Origin: an uncultured Eggerthellaceae bacterium
GTDB lineage: Bacteria; Actinomycetota; Coriobacteriia; Coriobacteriales; Eggerthellaceae
NCBI GenBank assembly: GCA_949840905.1
Contig: CATKXW010000020.1
Coordinates: forward strand, 1 to 43,606
DNA length: 43,606 nucleotides
Direction of reading: 5' to 3'
Positions 1 through 7,954 of the stretch are shown in pieces. Numbering within the stretch: the stretch's first letter is position 1; each line of letters starts with the position of its first letter. The translations under genes and the position numbers were made by a program. The notes under the pieces were generated by a model. It did not search any database. It saw nothing but the letters and a program-made list of their open reading frames with translations, and had not been told where the DNA came from.

Positions 1-171
1 CACAGGACGATGGGCGGGCTCTTGCGAATTCCTTCTCTGTTCCTCTTTCATCTTGTTCCTTCTTCGTCTCTGTCCATATTGGTCGATTTTCCAACCGAGC
101 GAGCCTCTTGAGATGAAGTGGATCGACCCTCCCCAAAACAGATCATCAGCTTACCATAAAGACAGTGATAG

Positions 172-399
172 AAACCTACGGACGGAGGCCGCGCAGATGA
201 GGACTTCGCGACAGAGCTTGGTGATATCGCCTCTACGCTTAGCGAGATCGTCGATCCGAACGAACCTGAGGTCATCCCCTTCCCAGGCTTACCGCAGACC
301 GCAGGCCCTTCGACAGATACCTCCCTCCCAAATGCTGATGCCCCATTCATCCTTGACGATGCCCGCTCTAGTGCGCTAAAGTACTCCCCAATCAAATAG
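172..399 (+). pseudogene. C-terminal remnant of an unrecognised protein
   Basis: An open frame with protein-like composition (acidic, Pro-rich, containing DEDFATELGDIAS) runs to a TAG at 397-399, but it has no start codon with a ribosome binding site. A TAG at 169-171 closes it upstream. In another frame just before it (about 129-195) a short coding-like piece reads LTIKTVIETYGR, which suggests that a frameshift separates two parts of one older gene. I do not recognise the family. It ends about 45 bases before the T-box leader, so it is probably the decayed end of the upstream gene. Confidence 0.3.
353..382 (+). promoter_or_regulatory. Candidate promoter of the T-box/ECF operon
   Basis: TTGACG (353-358) is followed after 18 bases by TAAAGT (377-382). 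A transcript starting near 389 would carry the whole T-box from 441 on. The match is by eye, and it lies inside the end of the upstream remnant. Confidence 0.3.
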
Positions 400-440
400 C
401 TCGAAACCGTTGAGGCGAAAGTAAAGCTTATCGGGCACTT

Positions 441-700
441 ACAGAGAGCGGGCGATGCTGAGAATCCCGCAGAACGCCAGTAAGCAAATGGGTCGCCGAG
501 GGAAAGGGGAAAGGGCTCGCGTGCGGAGCCCGAGTATCTGGACCGTGAGCCCGCGTTAGAGGCAGGGTGGGTGATAGCCCGTCCATGAGTGGGCTGGAAG
601 CATGGGCTTTCAGCCAATCAAAGGTGGCACCGCAGGTTATGAAGGCCTGTCCTTTGAGACCTCGAGAGATCGAGGCTCCAAGGACAGGCCTTTTTTTGAC
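441..700 (+). promoter_or_regulatory. T-box riboswitch, tryptophan-type (specifier UGG)
   Basis: This leader RNA senses uncharged tRNA and controls the ECF operon. Stem I opens after AGAGAG (443-448) with a base helix GCGGGC (448-453) pairing GCCCGC (549-554). The specifier loop has the AGTA S-turn (533-536) followed by the codon TGG (539-541) and a conserved A, so it reads tRNA-Trp. The T-box core AAGGTGGCACCGCAGG lies at 621-636. Its TGGC bulge would pair with a tRNA ending GCCA, which fits the G discriminator base of bacterial tRNA-Trp. The antiterminator helix TCAAAGG (618-624)/CCTTTGA (651-657) competes with the terminator at 643-697. Specifier, discriminator and downstream TrpP-like gene all agree on tryptophan. 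High confidence. Confidence 0.92.
643..697 (+). terminator. Rho-independent terminator arm of the T-box
   Basis: Twelve-base arms at 643-654 and 680-691 pair perfectly, an inner CCTCGA-type stem extends the hairpin, and seven T residues follow at 691-697. Bases 651-654 are shared with the antiterminator, so tRNA binding should prevent this hairpin from forming. Confidence 0.9.
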
Positions 701-783
701 CTGTTGCAAGCTGATGCGACTTCGGGCGAGTTTGAGAAGGCAAGCTGCCAGATAGCATCCGCCCTAAGAGAAGGAGAACGACC

Positions 784-1422
784 ATGGAAGAAACAACGAA
801 GGACCGCAAGCCTCGTACCATCCTCGGCCAAGACGCCGCCGCCCAGGCCACCGCGAAACCAGCAGTGGCGGCGAAGAAGAGGACCGTCGTCGGAACCGAA
901 CAGAAGAAAGGGCTTGCTACCCAAGACCTGATCTTGATCGCAGTGCTGTTGGCAGCCGGTGCCGTGCTAAAGCTCACGGTGGCGAGCTTCCTCTCCTTCG
1001 CGGGCATGAAGCCGAACTTTGTGATCGCCATGTATTGCCTGGCCATCATCCTCACTCGTCCGAACATAGGCCAGTCGCTGGTCATCGGCCTTTTGGCCGG
1101 CCTCATGTGCCAGATTCCCATGCTGAACGCCACGCCGTTAGTGAACATTCCTTCCGAGATGCTAGGTGCGCTGGCATGTGGCCTGCTCATCCATGCGCCC
1201 ATGAAGCTCGCAGACAAGGTTGACATCAACCCCTTCGTGAACACCTTCCTCTCGACGGTGGTTTCGGGCTACACCTTCGCCATCATAGTCGGCCTCATGA
1301 ACGGGCTCGCCCTGCCGGTCATCTTCGTCACCTACGCCGTCATGGTATTCGGGACCGCCCTGTTCAACTCCGTGCTCGTCCAGATCCTCACGCCGCTGCT
1401 TCGCAAGGTGCTGAAGCGCTAG
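784..1422 (+). CDS. trpP: TrpP-like tryptophan ECF transporter substrate-binding (S) component
   Basis: This is the membrane substrate-specificity subunit of an energy-coupling factor importer. The 212-residue protein has an unusual charged, Ala/Lys-rich N-terminal extension of about 45 residues, then five to six membrane segments. The core matches Bacillus TrpP in pattern: a GMKPNF stretch after the first membrane segment, a LVIGLLAGL segment and a PNI/IPSEMLGALACG region. The start at ATG 784 is supported by AGAAGGAGAA just upstream. The Trp T-box in front and the ATPase/EcfT genes behind make tryptophan import the best reading. TrpP is often encoded alone and shares a housekeeping ECF module; here it heads its own. 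The substrate is inferred from family and regulation. Confidence 0.85.
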   Translation: MEETTKDRKPRTILGQDAAAQATAKPAVAAKKRTVVGTEQKKGLATQDLILIAVLLAAGAVLKLTVASFLSFAGMKPNFVIAMYCLAIILTRPNIGQSLVIGLLAGLMCQIPMLNATPLVNIPSEMLGALACGLLIHAPMKLADKVDINPFVNTFLSTVVSGYTFAIIVGLMNGLALPVIFVTYAVMVFGTALFNSVLVQILTPLLRKVLKR

Positions 1423-1462
1423 CGATGAACGCTCAACTTCGAAGAGAACAGGAGAGAACGCC

Positions 1463-2302
1463 ATGATCGAGATCGAGGAGCTGACGTTCCAATACCGGGA
1501 AGCCGACGCACCAGCTATCGAAGATGTGAGCCTTTCCATCCCTTCAGGGACCTTCGCTGGCATCATCGGGCCTGCTGGCTCGGGGAAGTCTACGCTCACC
1601 TACGCGTTGAACGGCATCGTGCCCCATTGCTATCCGGGCGATCTGTACGGGTCGGTGCGGATCGAGGGGCACGATACTTGCGACACCGCCCTCACAGACC
1701 TCTCACGAATGGTCGGCAGCGTTTGTCAAGATATCGACTCTCAGTTCATCTCAGCTGTCGTAGAAGATGAGATGCTGTATGGGCTAGAGAACTACGGAGT
1801 GCCCCACGACCAGATCGAGGAACGCGTGAAAGAAGCGTTGGACGCCATGGGCATCGCCGAGTTGCGCCACCGGTCGATCGCCAGCCTGTCGGGCGGTCAG
1901 AAGCAGAAGGTGGCCATCGCCTCCATCCTCGCGCTGCGGCCTTCGGTGCTGGTGTTGGACGAACCTACCGCCGAGCTCGACCCCGCTAGCTCGCGCAGCG
2001 TGTTCACGCTGCTGTCGCATTATGTCGAAGCCCACGGCACCACCGTCGTAGTGGTGGAGCAGAAGATCGCGCTGCTCTCGGAGTTCGCCGACCTGCTTGT
2101 CGTGATGGACGGCGGTCGCATCCGATTCGCTGACGCCCCCGAAGAGGTGCTGGCTCATTCTGAGGAGCTGCTGGAGATCGGCGTGAACTGCCCTCGTTGC
2201 ACCACGCTGATGAATCGGCTTGCAGCGGGCGGCCTCTACGAAGGACCGGTGTGCACCAACGTCTCCTCTGCTTGTCGCGCCCTTTGCGAGGTGGCCGCAT
2301 GA
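1463..2302 (+). CDS. ecfA1: ECF transporter ATP-binding protein EcfA (first)
   Basis: One of two ATPases that drive the importer. The 279-residue protein has Walker A GPAGSGKST (residues 36-44), the signature LSGGQKQK, Walker B VLVLDEPTAELD, and an H-loop position reading VVVEQK instead of the usual His. Its C-terminal tail after about residue 235 is unusually Cys-rich (NCPRC, then VCTN, AC and LC), which is not usual for EcfA; a metal site or disulfides are possible but unproven. The start ATG at 1463 follows GGAGAGAACGCC. It lies 40 bases after the S component and overlaps the next gene by ATGA, so it belongs to the same operon. Confidence 0.9.
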   Translation: MIEIEELTFQYREADAPAIEDVSLSIPSGTFAGIIGPAGSGKSTLTYALNGIVPHCYPGDLYGSVRIEGHDTCDTALTDLSRMVGSVCQDIDSQFISAVVEDEMLYGLENYGVPHDQIEERVKEALDAMGIAELRHRSIASLSGGQKQKVAIASILALRPSVLVLDEPTAELDPASSRSVFTLLSHYVEAHGTTVVVVEQKIALLSEFADLLVVMDGGRIRFADAPEEVLAHSEELLEIGVNCPRCTTLMNRLAAGGLYEGPVCTNVSSACRALCEVAA

Positions 2303-3201
2303 TAGAGTTCCGCGATGTGCACGCCTCTTACGGCGACGCGACCCCTATCCTCAAGGGCATCGACCTGACGATCGAAGACGGCGAGTTCGTAGCCTTCGTA
2401 GGCACGAACGGCGCAGGGAAATCCACCACCATGCGCCTGATGAACGGGCTCATGAAGCCAGACCAGGGCACCGTGCTGATCGACGGCGTGCCCACCACGC
2501 AGCTGAAGACCAGCGAACTGGCGCGCCGGGTGGGCTTCCTCTTCCAGAACCCCGACAGGCAGATCTGCTCGAGCGCCGTGCGCGACGAGCTGCTGTTCAG
2601 CTTCCAGGCGGTAGGACGCCTCGACGATGAAGCTCGACGTCGGGTAGAGCGGATCATCGAAGAGCTCGGCTTCGATGGGGACGCCGACCCGTTCCTGCTG
2701 AACCGCGGTACGCGCCAGCTTCTGGCGCTGGCCTCCATAGTGGTGCTGGCTCCGCCGGTGATAGTGTTGGACGAGCCGACCACAGGGCTCGACTTCCGTG
2801 AATGCACGGAGGTGATGGATATCATCTCGCGGCTGCATCGAGCGGGCACCACCGTGATCATGGTGTGCCACGACATGGAGGTGGTAGCCGACTTCGCCGA
2901 GCGCGTGGTGGTCATGGCCGATGGGCGCGTGGTCGGCCAAGGACCCACGTTCGAGGTGCTGCGCGATCGGCGCATCATGGAAGAGGCCGACCTCGTCCCG
3001 CCGCAGATGGTGGACATATCCCTGACGCTTGCCACCGCGAGCCCGCGCTTCGCCGACGCCCCAGTGGCTACGGCGAACACGCTCTGCGAGATGCAGGCGG
3101 CTATCGAGGATATCGTGGTCGGCGACGCCGCCGCCCCAGCCATGAGCAAGGGAAACCCTGAAGATGCGCCTTTCCAAGGCGCCGTTCGGAAGGAGAGGTA
3201 G
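2299..3201 (+). CDS. ecfA2: ECF transporter ATP-binding protein EcfA (second), degenerate signature motif
   Basis: Second ATPase of the ECF module, 300 residues when started at the ATG overlapping the previous stop (ATGA, 2299-2302). Walker A GTNGAGKST (residues 35-43), Q-loop FQNPDRQ, Walker B VIVLDEPTTGLD and H-loop VCHDM are all intact. The ABC signature, normally LSGGQ, reads LNRGTRQ, so one of the two composite ATP sites in the EcfA heterodimer may be weak or inactive. Asymmetric sites are known in ABC heterodimers, including ECF modules, but this substitution pattern is strong. The last 40 or so residues are Ala-rich and probably flexible. Confidence 0.9.
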   Translation: MIEFRDVHASYGDATPILKGIDLTIEDGEFVAFVGTNGAGKSTTMRLMNGLMKPDQGTVLIDGVPTTQLKTSELARRVGFLFQNPDRQICSSAVRDELLFSFQAVGRLDDEARRRVERIIEELGFDGDADPFLLNRGTRQLLALASIVVLAPPVIVLDEPTTGLDFRECTEVMDIISRLHRAGTTVIMVCHDMEVVADFAERVVVMADGRVVGQGPTFEVLRDRRIMEEADLVPPQMVDISLTLATASPRFADAPVATANTLCEMQAAIEDIVVGDAAAPAMSKGNPEDAPFQGAVRKER

Positions 3202-3969
3202 ATGGACGGTTTTCTCGAATACGTGCCAGGAGATTCCCTGCTTCATCGGTTGAACCCTGTCACGAAGATCGCGTTCGCGATGCTCTTCGCCATCGCCTGC
3301 TTCTGCACAAGCGACCTGGCGTTCCTATGCCTGATGCTGGTCTTCGGCATCGCCATGGCAGCGTCATGTTCCATGCTGCGTCAGACCGCGGGGCTGATGA
3401 AGGCGGTGTTCGCCTTCTCGCTGGTGCTGGCCGTGCTCTTGCTGCTGACCACGCCGAAAGGCGATCTTCTGATAGATCTGCCATGGGGATACGTTGGCAC
3501 TGGCTCGGTCCTGGCAGCCATCGCCACGGTGATGAGGCTGGAGGCCGCGGCCATCCCGTTGTTCCTGACGTTCTATGTGACGAAGATGACCGACCTTTCG
3601 AATTCTTTCGTGAAGGTGCTGCACGTGCCCTATCGTTATGCGTTCACGTTCGCCTCCACCGTGCATTTCATACCAGTGTTCATGAATGACATGAAAGGGA
3701 TAATGGAAGCGCAGACAGCCCGCGGCATCGAGTTCGACCGGGGCGGGATAGTGAAGAAGATCCGCCTGATGATGCCGTTGTGCGTGCCATTGCTGGTGAG
3801 CTCGGTGCGTAAGACGAACAGCTCGGCCATCGCAGCAGAGGTGCGCGGATTCGCCCTGCGCACGCGCGAGAGCGGCTACAAGAACTATCCTATGACCCGC
3901 ACCGACTGGGGCGTGCTGGTCCTGGGCGTGGCCATACTGGCGATCGCGATATCTCTCAACTTCCTCTAG
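3202..3969 (+). CDS. ecfT: ECF transporter transmembrane component EcfT
   Basis: The scaffold that couples ATPases to the S component. It has 255 residues and about five membrane segments. The two coupling helices carry ARG-type motifs (AQTARGIEFD near residue 175 and AAEVRGFALR near residue 215), the hallmark of EcfT. The N-terminal HRLNPVTKI is also typical. It starts immediately after the ecfA2 stop, with an AAGGAGAGG ribosome binding site inside the end of ecfA2. It completes a self-contained tryptophan importer with the three preceding genes. No clear terminator is visible between it and the AraC gene. Confidence 0.9.
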   Translation: MDGFLEYVPGDSLLHRLNPVTKIAFAMLFAIACFCTSDLAFLCLMLVFGIAMAASCSMLRQTAGLMKAVFAFSLVLAVLLLLTTPKGDLLIDLPWGYVGTGSVLAAIATVMRLEAAAIPLFLTFYVTKMTDLSNSFVKVLHVPYRYAFTFASTVHFIPVFMNDMKGIMEAQTARGIEFDRGGIVKKIRLMMPLCVPLLVSSVRKTNSSAIAAEVRGFALRTRESGYKNYPMTRTDWGVLVLGVAILAIAISLNFL

Positions 3970-4087
3970 AGGATCAGATGAGCCTAGGCGGCACGTTCGG
4001 CATAGTCTCTGAAGATCGCGCAATTTCATTCAAGATTCGCTCGCCTGGTAGGAATATCGTGGTTCTGGAGAGAAAAAGGAGGGTCGG

Positions 4088-4942
4088 ATGGAGCTTAGTG
4101 CGGCCAGATGCGCCGTTATCTCGGATATGACGAGCGAGAAGGAGCATGCAGAACGAAGGGTCCGATGCGCTGTGACCCCGATCCCCTGCATCGGAGGCGA
4201 GCGCCGTGCATATCGAGAGCTCGCGCAGCCTTTCGCCGCGCACTTCCACCGACATTACGTCATCGGCAAGGTCGAAAAGGGAGAAAGGGAGCTCGATCTT
4301 AATGGGGAGCGCATGCGCCTCGCTCCTGGCGACCTCATCGTGCTCAATCCCGGCGATGTGCACGGATGCCGTCAGGCGAGCGACGCGCCGTTCTCATACG
4401 ATAGCGTGACCGTGGCGGCCGAGGTGCTGGATAACGCGTACCTGCGACCCCCGAAGAACGACAGGAGCGAGGCGCTGGAAGCCTTTGACGACCTTTTGCG
4501 CTGTATCGACAGCGAAGCTGATGGGAAAGCGGAAGCGCTCGAACGGACGCTCTATCTTGCGAGCTGCCTTGATGCCGGAGAGGGCCCTTCTTCGGCTCCG
4601 TCCATCCATGAAGGGTCAGCGCTTCGCGTGTTCGCACATCTGCGCGGGCATCTAGCCGAGCCGCACGCTATCGCCGACCTGGCCGCCGCGGAGGGCATTT
4701 CCGAATACGCGCTCATTCGCGCCTACCGGAGGCGATTCTCCATCACCCCGCTGCAACACCTCATGTCGCTTCGCGTCGAGTGCGCCTGCGAGCTCCTTTC
4801 CGAAGGGGCTGCACCTGCCGACGTAGCCGCCGAGACGGGATTCGCGGACCAGGCGCATCTCACGCGCGCCTTCAAGCAGCGCATAGGGACAACGCCTGCC
4901 ATGTACGGGAAGATGGCAATAGGGGGCGGTATTCGGGAATGA
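4088..4942 (+). CDS. AraC-family transcriptional regulator
   Basis: The 284-residue protein has an N-terminal AraC-type cupin sensor (about residues 45-125, with HFHRHYVIGKVEKG and LAPGDLIVLNPGDVHG), then a double helix-turn-helix DNA-binding domain at the C-terminus (IADLAAAEGISEYALIRAYR, then PADVAAETGFADQAHLTRAF). The start at 4088 is set by AAAAAGGAGG 6 bases upstream. It overlaps the following exporter gene by ATGA, so it probably controls that exporter and its own operon. The ligand is unknown; this cupin type usually binds a small metabolite such as a sugar or amino acid. Confidence 0.9.
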   Translation: MELSAARCAVISDMTSEKEHAERRVRCAVTPIPCIGGERRAYRELAQPFAAHFHRHYVIGKVEKGERELDLNGERMRLAPGDLIVLNPGDVHGCRQASDAPFSYDSVTVAAEVLDNAYLRPPKNDRSEALEAFDDLLRCIDSEADGKAEALERTLYLASCLDAGEGPSSAPSIHEGSALRVFAHLRGHLAEPHAIADLAAAEGISEYALIRAYRRRFSITPLQHLMSLRVECACELLSEGAAPADVAAETGFADQAHLTRAFKQRIGTTPAMYGKMAIGGGIRE

Positions 4943-5838
4943 GATACCATCTCGTAGCCCTCTTCACCATACTCGTGTGGGGAACGACGTTCGTGTCCAC
5001 GAAAGTGCTCCTCGTGAGCCTCTCGCCTCTTTGGATCCTCCTGCTCCGATTCGCGATCGGATCCATCGTGCTCTGTGCCTTGCGGCCCCACATCCTTCGG
5101 TTACGCGACAGGAGACATGAGCTGCTGTTCGCGGCAGCGGGCGCGACCGGCATAGCCGCATATTACCTGCTCGAGAACGTAGCTCTCGTGTTCACGACAG
5201 CTACCGCCGTAGGGGTCATCGTCGCTGCGTCCCCGTTGTTCACAGCTGTCATCTCGGCGCTTCTCGGCGACCGCTCCTTTCTGAGCATCAGGTTCTTTGC
5301 AGGGTTCATGCTAGCGATGGGAGGCCTCATCGTGGTCGGCCTTGCAGCTGGGTCGGATGACGCAGCTGCATCGTTTGGGGCAGATGGCCTCCTCGGGGAT
5401 CTTCTCGCCCTTCTTGCCGCGCTCGTTTGGGCCATCTATTCCATTCTCGTCCAGAAGATAGCCTCGTTAGGCTATGAGACGATCGCATCGACCAAGAGGA
5501 CCTTTCTGTGGGGACTCGCCTTCATCGCTCCTGCCACCTTCCTGTTCGGTGGGGATCTCATGCCGCCGATGGTCCTGCTCCAATGGGACGATGCGCTGAA
5601 CTTGCTGTTCTTGGGGGTCGTTGCCTCGGCGGCATGCTTTGTGACATGGGGCGTCTCGGTCAAGCATCTCGGTCCGACGGTTTCCACCACCTACATCTAC
5701 CTGGTTCCCGCCATCACGGCCACGGCATCGATACTGCTTCTCGGAGAGCCGTTGAGCTTTCCGATCGTGGCGGGCGTCTTCATGACCGTTGCCGGGCTTC
5801 TGCTGTCTCAGAAGCGAGAGCTTGCACCCATCTGGTGA
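4939..5838 (+). CDS. EamA-family (DMT superfamily) transporter
   Basis: The 299-residue inner-membrane protein has ten predicted membrane segments in two repeated EamA halves, each with the typical WGTTFVSTK-like and LLALLAALVWAIYSI segments. The family mostly exports metabolites or amino acids; the substrate here is unknown. I start it at ATG 4939, which overlaps the AraC stop. An in-frame extension upstream would lie entirely within the AraC gene and has no membrane character. A perfect REP hairpin begins 13 bases after its stop and may stabilise or terminate the mRNA. Confidence 0.9.
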   Translation: MRYHLVALFTILVWGTTFVSTKVLLVSLSPLWILLLRFAIGSIVLCALRPHILRLRDRRHELLFAAAGATGIAAYYLLENVALVFTTATAVGVIVAASPLFTAVISALLGDRSFLSIRFFAGFMLAMGGLIVVGLAAGSDDAAASFGADGLLGDLLALLAALVWAIYSILVQKIASLGYETIASTKRTFLWGLAFIAPATFLFGGDLMPPMVLLQWDDALNLLFLGVVASAACFVTWGVSVKHLGPTVSTTYIYLVPAITATASILLLGEPLSFPIVAGVFMTVAGLLLSQKRELAPIW

Positions 5839-5850
5839 CACAGCTGGCAG

Positions 5851-5914
5851 GGATGACACAGGACGGGGATAATGTCATCAGCCTTGATGACATTATCCCC
5901 GTCCTGTGTCATCC
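5851..5914. repeat. REP family A, paired inverted copies (perfect 30-base arms)
   Basis: Two copies of the repeat face each other: 5851-5880 and 5885-5914 are exact reverse complements with a 4-base loop GCCT. The core GACGGGGATAATGTCATC recurs at 7201-7261, 10158-10186, 11021-11049, 16583-16610 and 17277-17305. Extra partial copies of the outer end (TGTCATCC, TGCGTCATCC) trail to about 5950. This is a BIME-like arrangement; the RAYT gene at 10185-10991 is the likely mobilising enzyme. Confidence 0.85.
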
Positions 5915-6096
5915 ACTCTGTGTCATCCACTGCGTCATCCTCATCCTGCGTCGTCGAGGGCCGTCCCCTTGACTCCTCAAGCTGCTTTCGAAGCCCGGAT
6001 CGTGCAGCTGAGACCACGCAGAATGCAACCATCCGTTTGCAGCCTTGTACGTCGCTGCGCCCACCCCTATGCTCTTCAACAAAGGAAAGGACATGG

Positions 6097-6534
6097 ATGA
6101 AGCTGAACGTGAAGGAAGATCCCGCTGCCACAGAGGTCGTGGTAACCGTGGTGTGCCCGCGCGTCGACGCACGAGTGCAGCGGATCATGGCCGCAGTGGA
6201 AATGGAAGACATGCGACTTGCGGGAATCATCGACGGCTTCCTGTGCATTCTGGAAGCGCGCGAGGTGCTGTACGTCGAAACCGTTGATGAGCACACGTTC
6301 CTTTACGGAGCGAAAAAGGTGTACGAGTCGACGGCTACGCTGGCGGAGATAGAAAGCCATCTCGCTGGAGAGGAGTTCGTGCGCGCATCACGCCAGACGC
6401 TAGTGAACCTCGCGCACGTGAGGGGCATCAAGCCCTACCTGAACGCCCGTCTCGAACTGGTCCTCGACAACGACGAGCGCATCATCGCATCACGCCAGTT
6501 CGCACCTCTCATCAAGAAACGCATAGGACTTTAG
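6097..6534 (+). CDS. LytTR-domain DNA-binding regulator
   Basis: The 145-residue protein has a short N-terminal region of about 45 residues without a receiver domain, then a C-terminal LytTR domain (about residues 50-142; LYVETVDEHTFLYG, EFVRASRQTLVNLAHV, IIASRQFAPLIKKR). I chose ATG 6097 because AAAGGAAAGG lies just upstream; longer in-frame readings run into the REP repeat. The adjacent DUF3021 membrane protein gene, 14 bases downstream, forms with it the common LytTR/DUF3021 pair, in which the membrane protein is thought to hold the regulator in check. The stimulus is unknown. Confidence 0.88.
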   Translation: MKLNVKEDPAATEVVVTVVCPRVDARVQRIMAAVEMEDMRLAGIIDGFLCILEAREVLYVETVDEHTFLYGAKKVYESTATLAEIESHLAGEEFVRASRQTLVNLAHVRGIKPYLNARLELVLDNDERIIASRQFAPLIKKRIGL

Positions 6535-6548
6535 GAAAGGATTAGCAC

Positions 6549-6980
6549 ATGAGCAATTTCGCAAAAAGGATCATGATCGCCGCATGCGTGATGTTCACCC
6601 TGTTCATGACGATCGGGACGATAACGGCCATCGCATTCATCGGTCCTCAGTACGGACTGGTCATGACGCTGAGCTTGCTCCTGGCAGCGGTGGCATTCTC
6701 TCTGCTGCAGGCGCTGTGGTTCACCGATAGGGTCATACACCAGCTGGCGTATCCGGTGCGCATCATAGGGTTCGGCGTGATGGGGTTTGCCGCGCTGGCG
6801 CTATGCGCGTGGGTGGGAGCGTGGTTCCCCATGAACGAAATCGGAGCATGGGCCCTGTTCGCCGTCATATTCTTGGTGACGCTGGGGGCGTTCTGCCTTG
6901 GATATCAAATCCACTTCAAGCGTACCACGGGAAGCTTCGACGCCGCCTTGCGCGCATACCACGAGCGCATGGGCCGATGA
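6549..6980 (+). CDS. DUF3021 family membrane protein
   Basis: The 143-residue protein has four predicted membrane segments (about residues 8-30, 38-58, 68-92 and 100-120) and a short basic cytoplasmic tail (YQIHFKRTTG onward). Size, topology and position directly after a LytTR regulator match DUF3021, the usual membrane partner and inhibitor of such regulators. AGGAAAGGATTAGCAC precedes the ATG. The pair is most likely co-transcribed. Confidence 0.85.
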   Translation: MSNFAKRIMIAACVMFTLFMTIGTITAIAFIGPQYGLVMTLSLLLAAVAFSLLQALWFTDRVIHQLAYPVRIIGFGVMGFAALALCAWVGAWFPMNEIGAWALFAVIFLVTLGAFCLGYQIHFKRTTGSFDAALRAYHERMGR

Positions 6981-7017
6981 TTGCGCAGAACCAGAAGGAA
7001 GGCCGTTCCCTCGATTC

Positions 7018-7064
7018 GGGGGCTGCACGAGCCAGGGGGCAGCTCCCTCGACCCATGCAGCCCC
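7018..7064 (+). terminator. Stable hairpin after the DUF3021 gene
   Basis: Arms GGGGCTGCA (7019-7027) and TGCAGCCCC (7056-7064) pair perfectly, and an inner GAGC/GCTC stem extends the structure. No T tract follows, so a classical terminator is uncertain. The rest of the gene-free stretch 6981-7480 holds only this hairpin, the REP pair at 7201-7261 and a TAGAAT (7443-7448) that could be a -10 element for the next gene. Confidence 0.4.
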
Positions 7065-7200
7065 TCGCCCTCTCGCCAAAGACGATATGAGGCAATGCGC
7101 ATGCCAATGCGCAGGTGCGGATCAGACGTCCGCTCCTGCGCCGGCTCAGTGTCCTAGCTGGATCGAACTACACAACACGGGAAGCCGTCGGAGATGACAG

Positions 7201-7261
7201 TGACGCAGGACGGGGATAATGTCATCATCCAGGATGATGACATTATCCCCGTCCTGCGTCA
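7201..7261. repeat. REP family A, paired inverted copies
   Basis: 7201-7230 and 7232-7261 are exact reverse complements (30-base arms around one central A). The core is the same GACGGGGATAATGTCATC as at 5851-5914. This copy uses the TGACGCAG variant of the outer end instead of TGACACAG. It lies in an otherwise empty intergenic region. Confidence 0.85.
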
Positions 7262-7480
7262 TCCAGAGGCGACCAAAAGCCCGGCGTTATGCCCGCGGCC
7301 GCCCATCAGCGCCCATCAGCACAGCGGGCGATTCTCTGCGCTATAGCCGGTTCTCCGTACTGCCTTGGAGCATATCCAGCCTCACACCCATCTGATGCCC
7401 CCTCGCTGCGCCAAAAGAGAACGCCTCCGGCACGTCTCGGTGTAGAATCCTGACAAGCGATCGTTAGGAGCAAAGCCCGC

Positions 7481-7954
7481 ATGAGACGCAAGGACCGCGA
7501 GATGGGTGTCGACTTCGCCATGGGCGTGCTTGCGCGCTGCGATTTCGCGACGCTAGCCATGACGCTGCCAGACGGCAATCCGTACTGCATCCCCATATCG
7601 CCTGCCTTGATGGACGGGATCGTGGTGTTCCACTGCGCTCCCCACGGCCTGAAGGTCGACGCCATGCGCGCGAATCCCAGCGTGTGCCTGTCGGCGGCCT
7701 GTGATGTCTCGCCGGTCCCCGAGGAATTCACCACCGAATACGCAAGCGCCATCGCCTTCGGCACCGCCACCGAGGTGACCGATGATGCCGAGAAGGTGGC
7801 GGCCCTGCACGCCATATGCGAGCGCTACGCGGCTTCGGAAATGGGGGGATTCGACGAGGCCATCGAGCGCAGCCTGCACCGCACGGCCATCTGGCGCATC
7901 GACATCGACGAGTTGACGGGCAAGTGCAAGAACGTGACGAAGGGAGAGCGATGA
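7481..7954 (+). CDS. Pyridoxamine 5'-phosphate oxidase-fold flavoprotein
   Basis: The 157-residue protein has the split beta-barrel fold of the PNPOx/NimA-like group: MRRKDREMG at the N-terminus, a first strand region DFATLAMTLPDGNPYCIPIS, the FHCAPHGLK loop typical of phosphate/FMN contact, and VCLSAACD. Members bind FMN or heme; some are nitroimidazole reductases. The overlap (ATGA) with a pyridoxamine kinase gene suggests a link to vitamin B6 or flavin redox chemistry. I cannot tell whether it is a true PNP oxidase; the sequence resembles the NimA-like group more than PdxH. Confidence 0.82.
   Translation: MRRKDREMGVDFAMGVLARCDFATLAMTLPDGNPYCIPISPALMDGIVVFHCAPHGLKVDAMRANPSVCLSAACDVSPVPEEFTTEYASAIAFGTATEVTDDAEKVAALHAICERYAASEMGGFDEAIERSLHRTAIWRIDIDELTGKCKNVTKGER

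Noticed and set aside
400-483. Continuation of the first open frame past the TAG (LETVEAKVKLIGHLQRAG)
   Set aside because: This stretch overlaps the start of T-box stem I, which explains the sequence better than coding.
2236-3246. Long reverse-strand frames opposite the ECF ATPase genes
   Set aside because: Antisense shadows; the forward frames carry intact Walker motifs.
7081-7180. Possible tRNA-like sequence
   Set aside because: No acceptor stem, anticodon loop or TTCGAATC-type arm could be folded.
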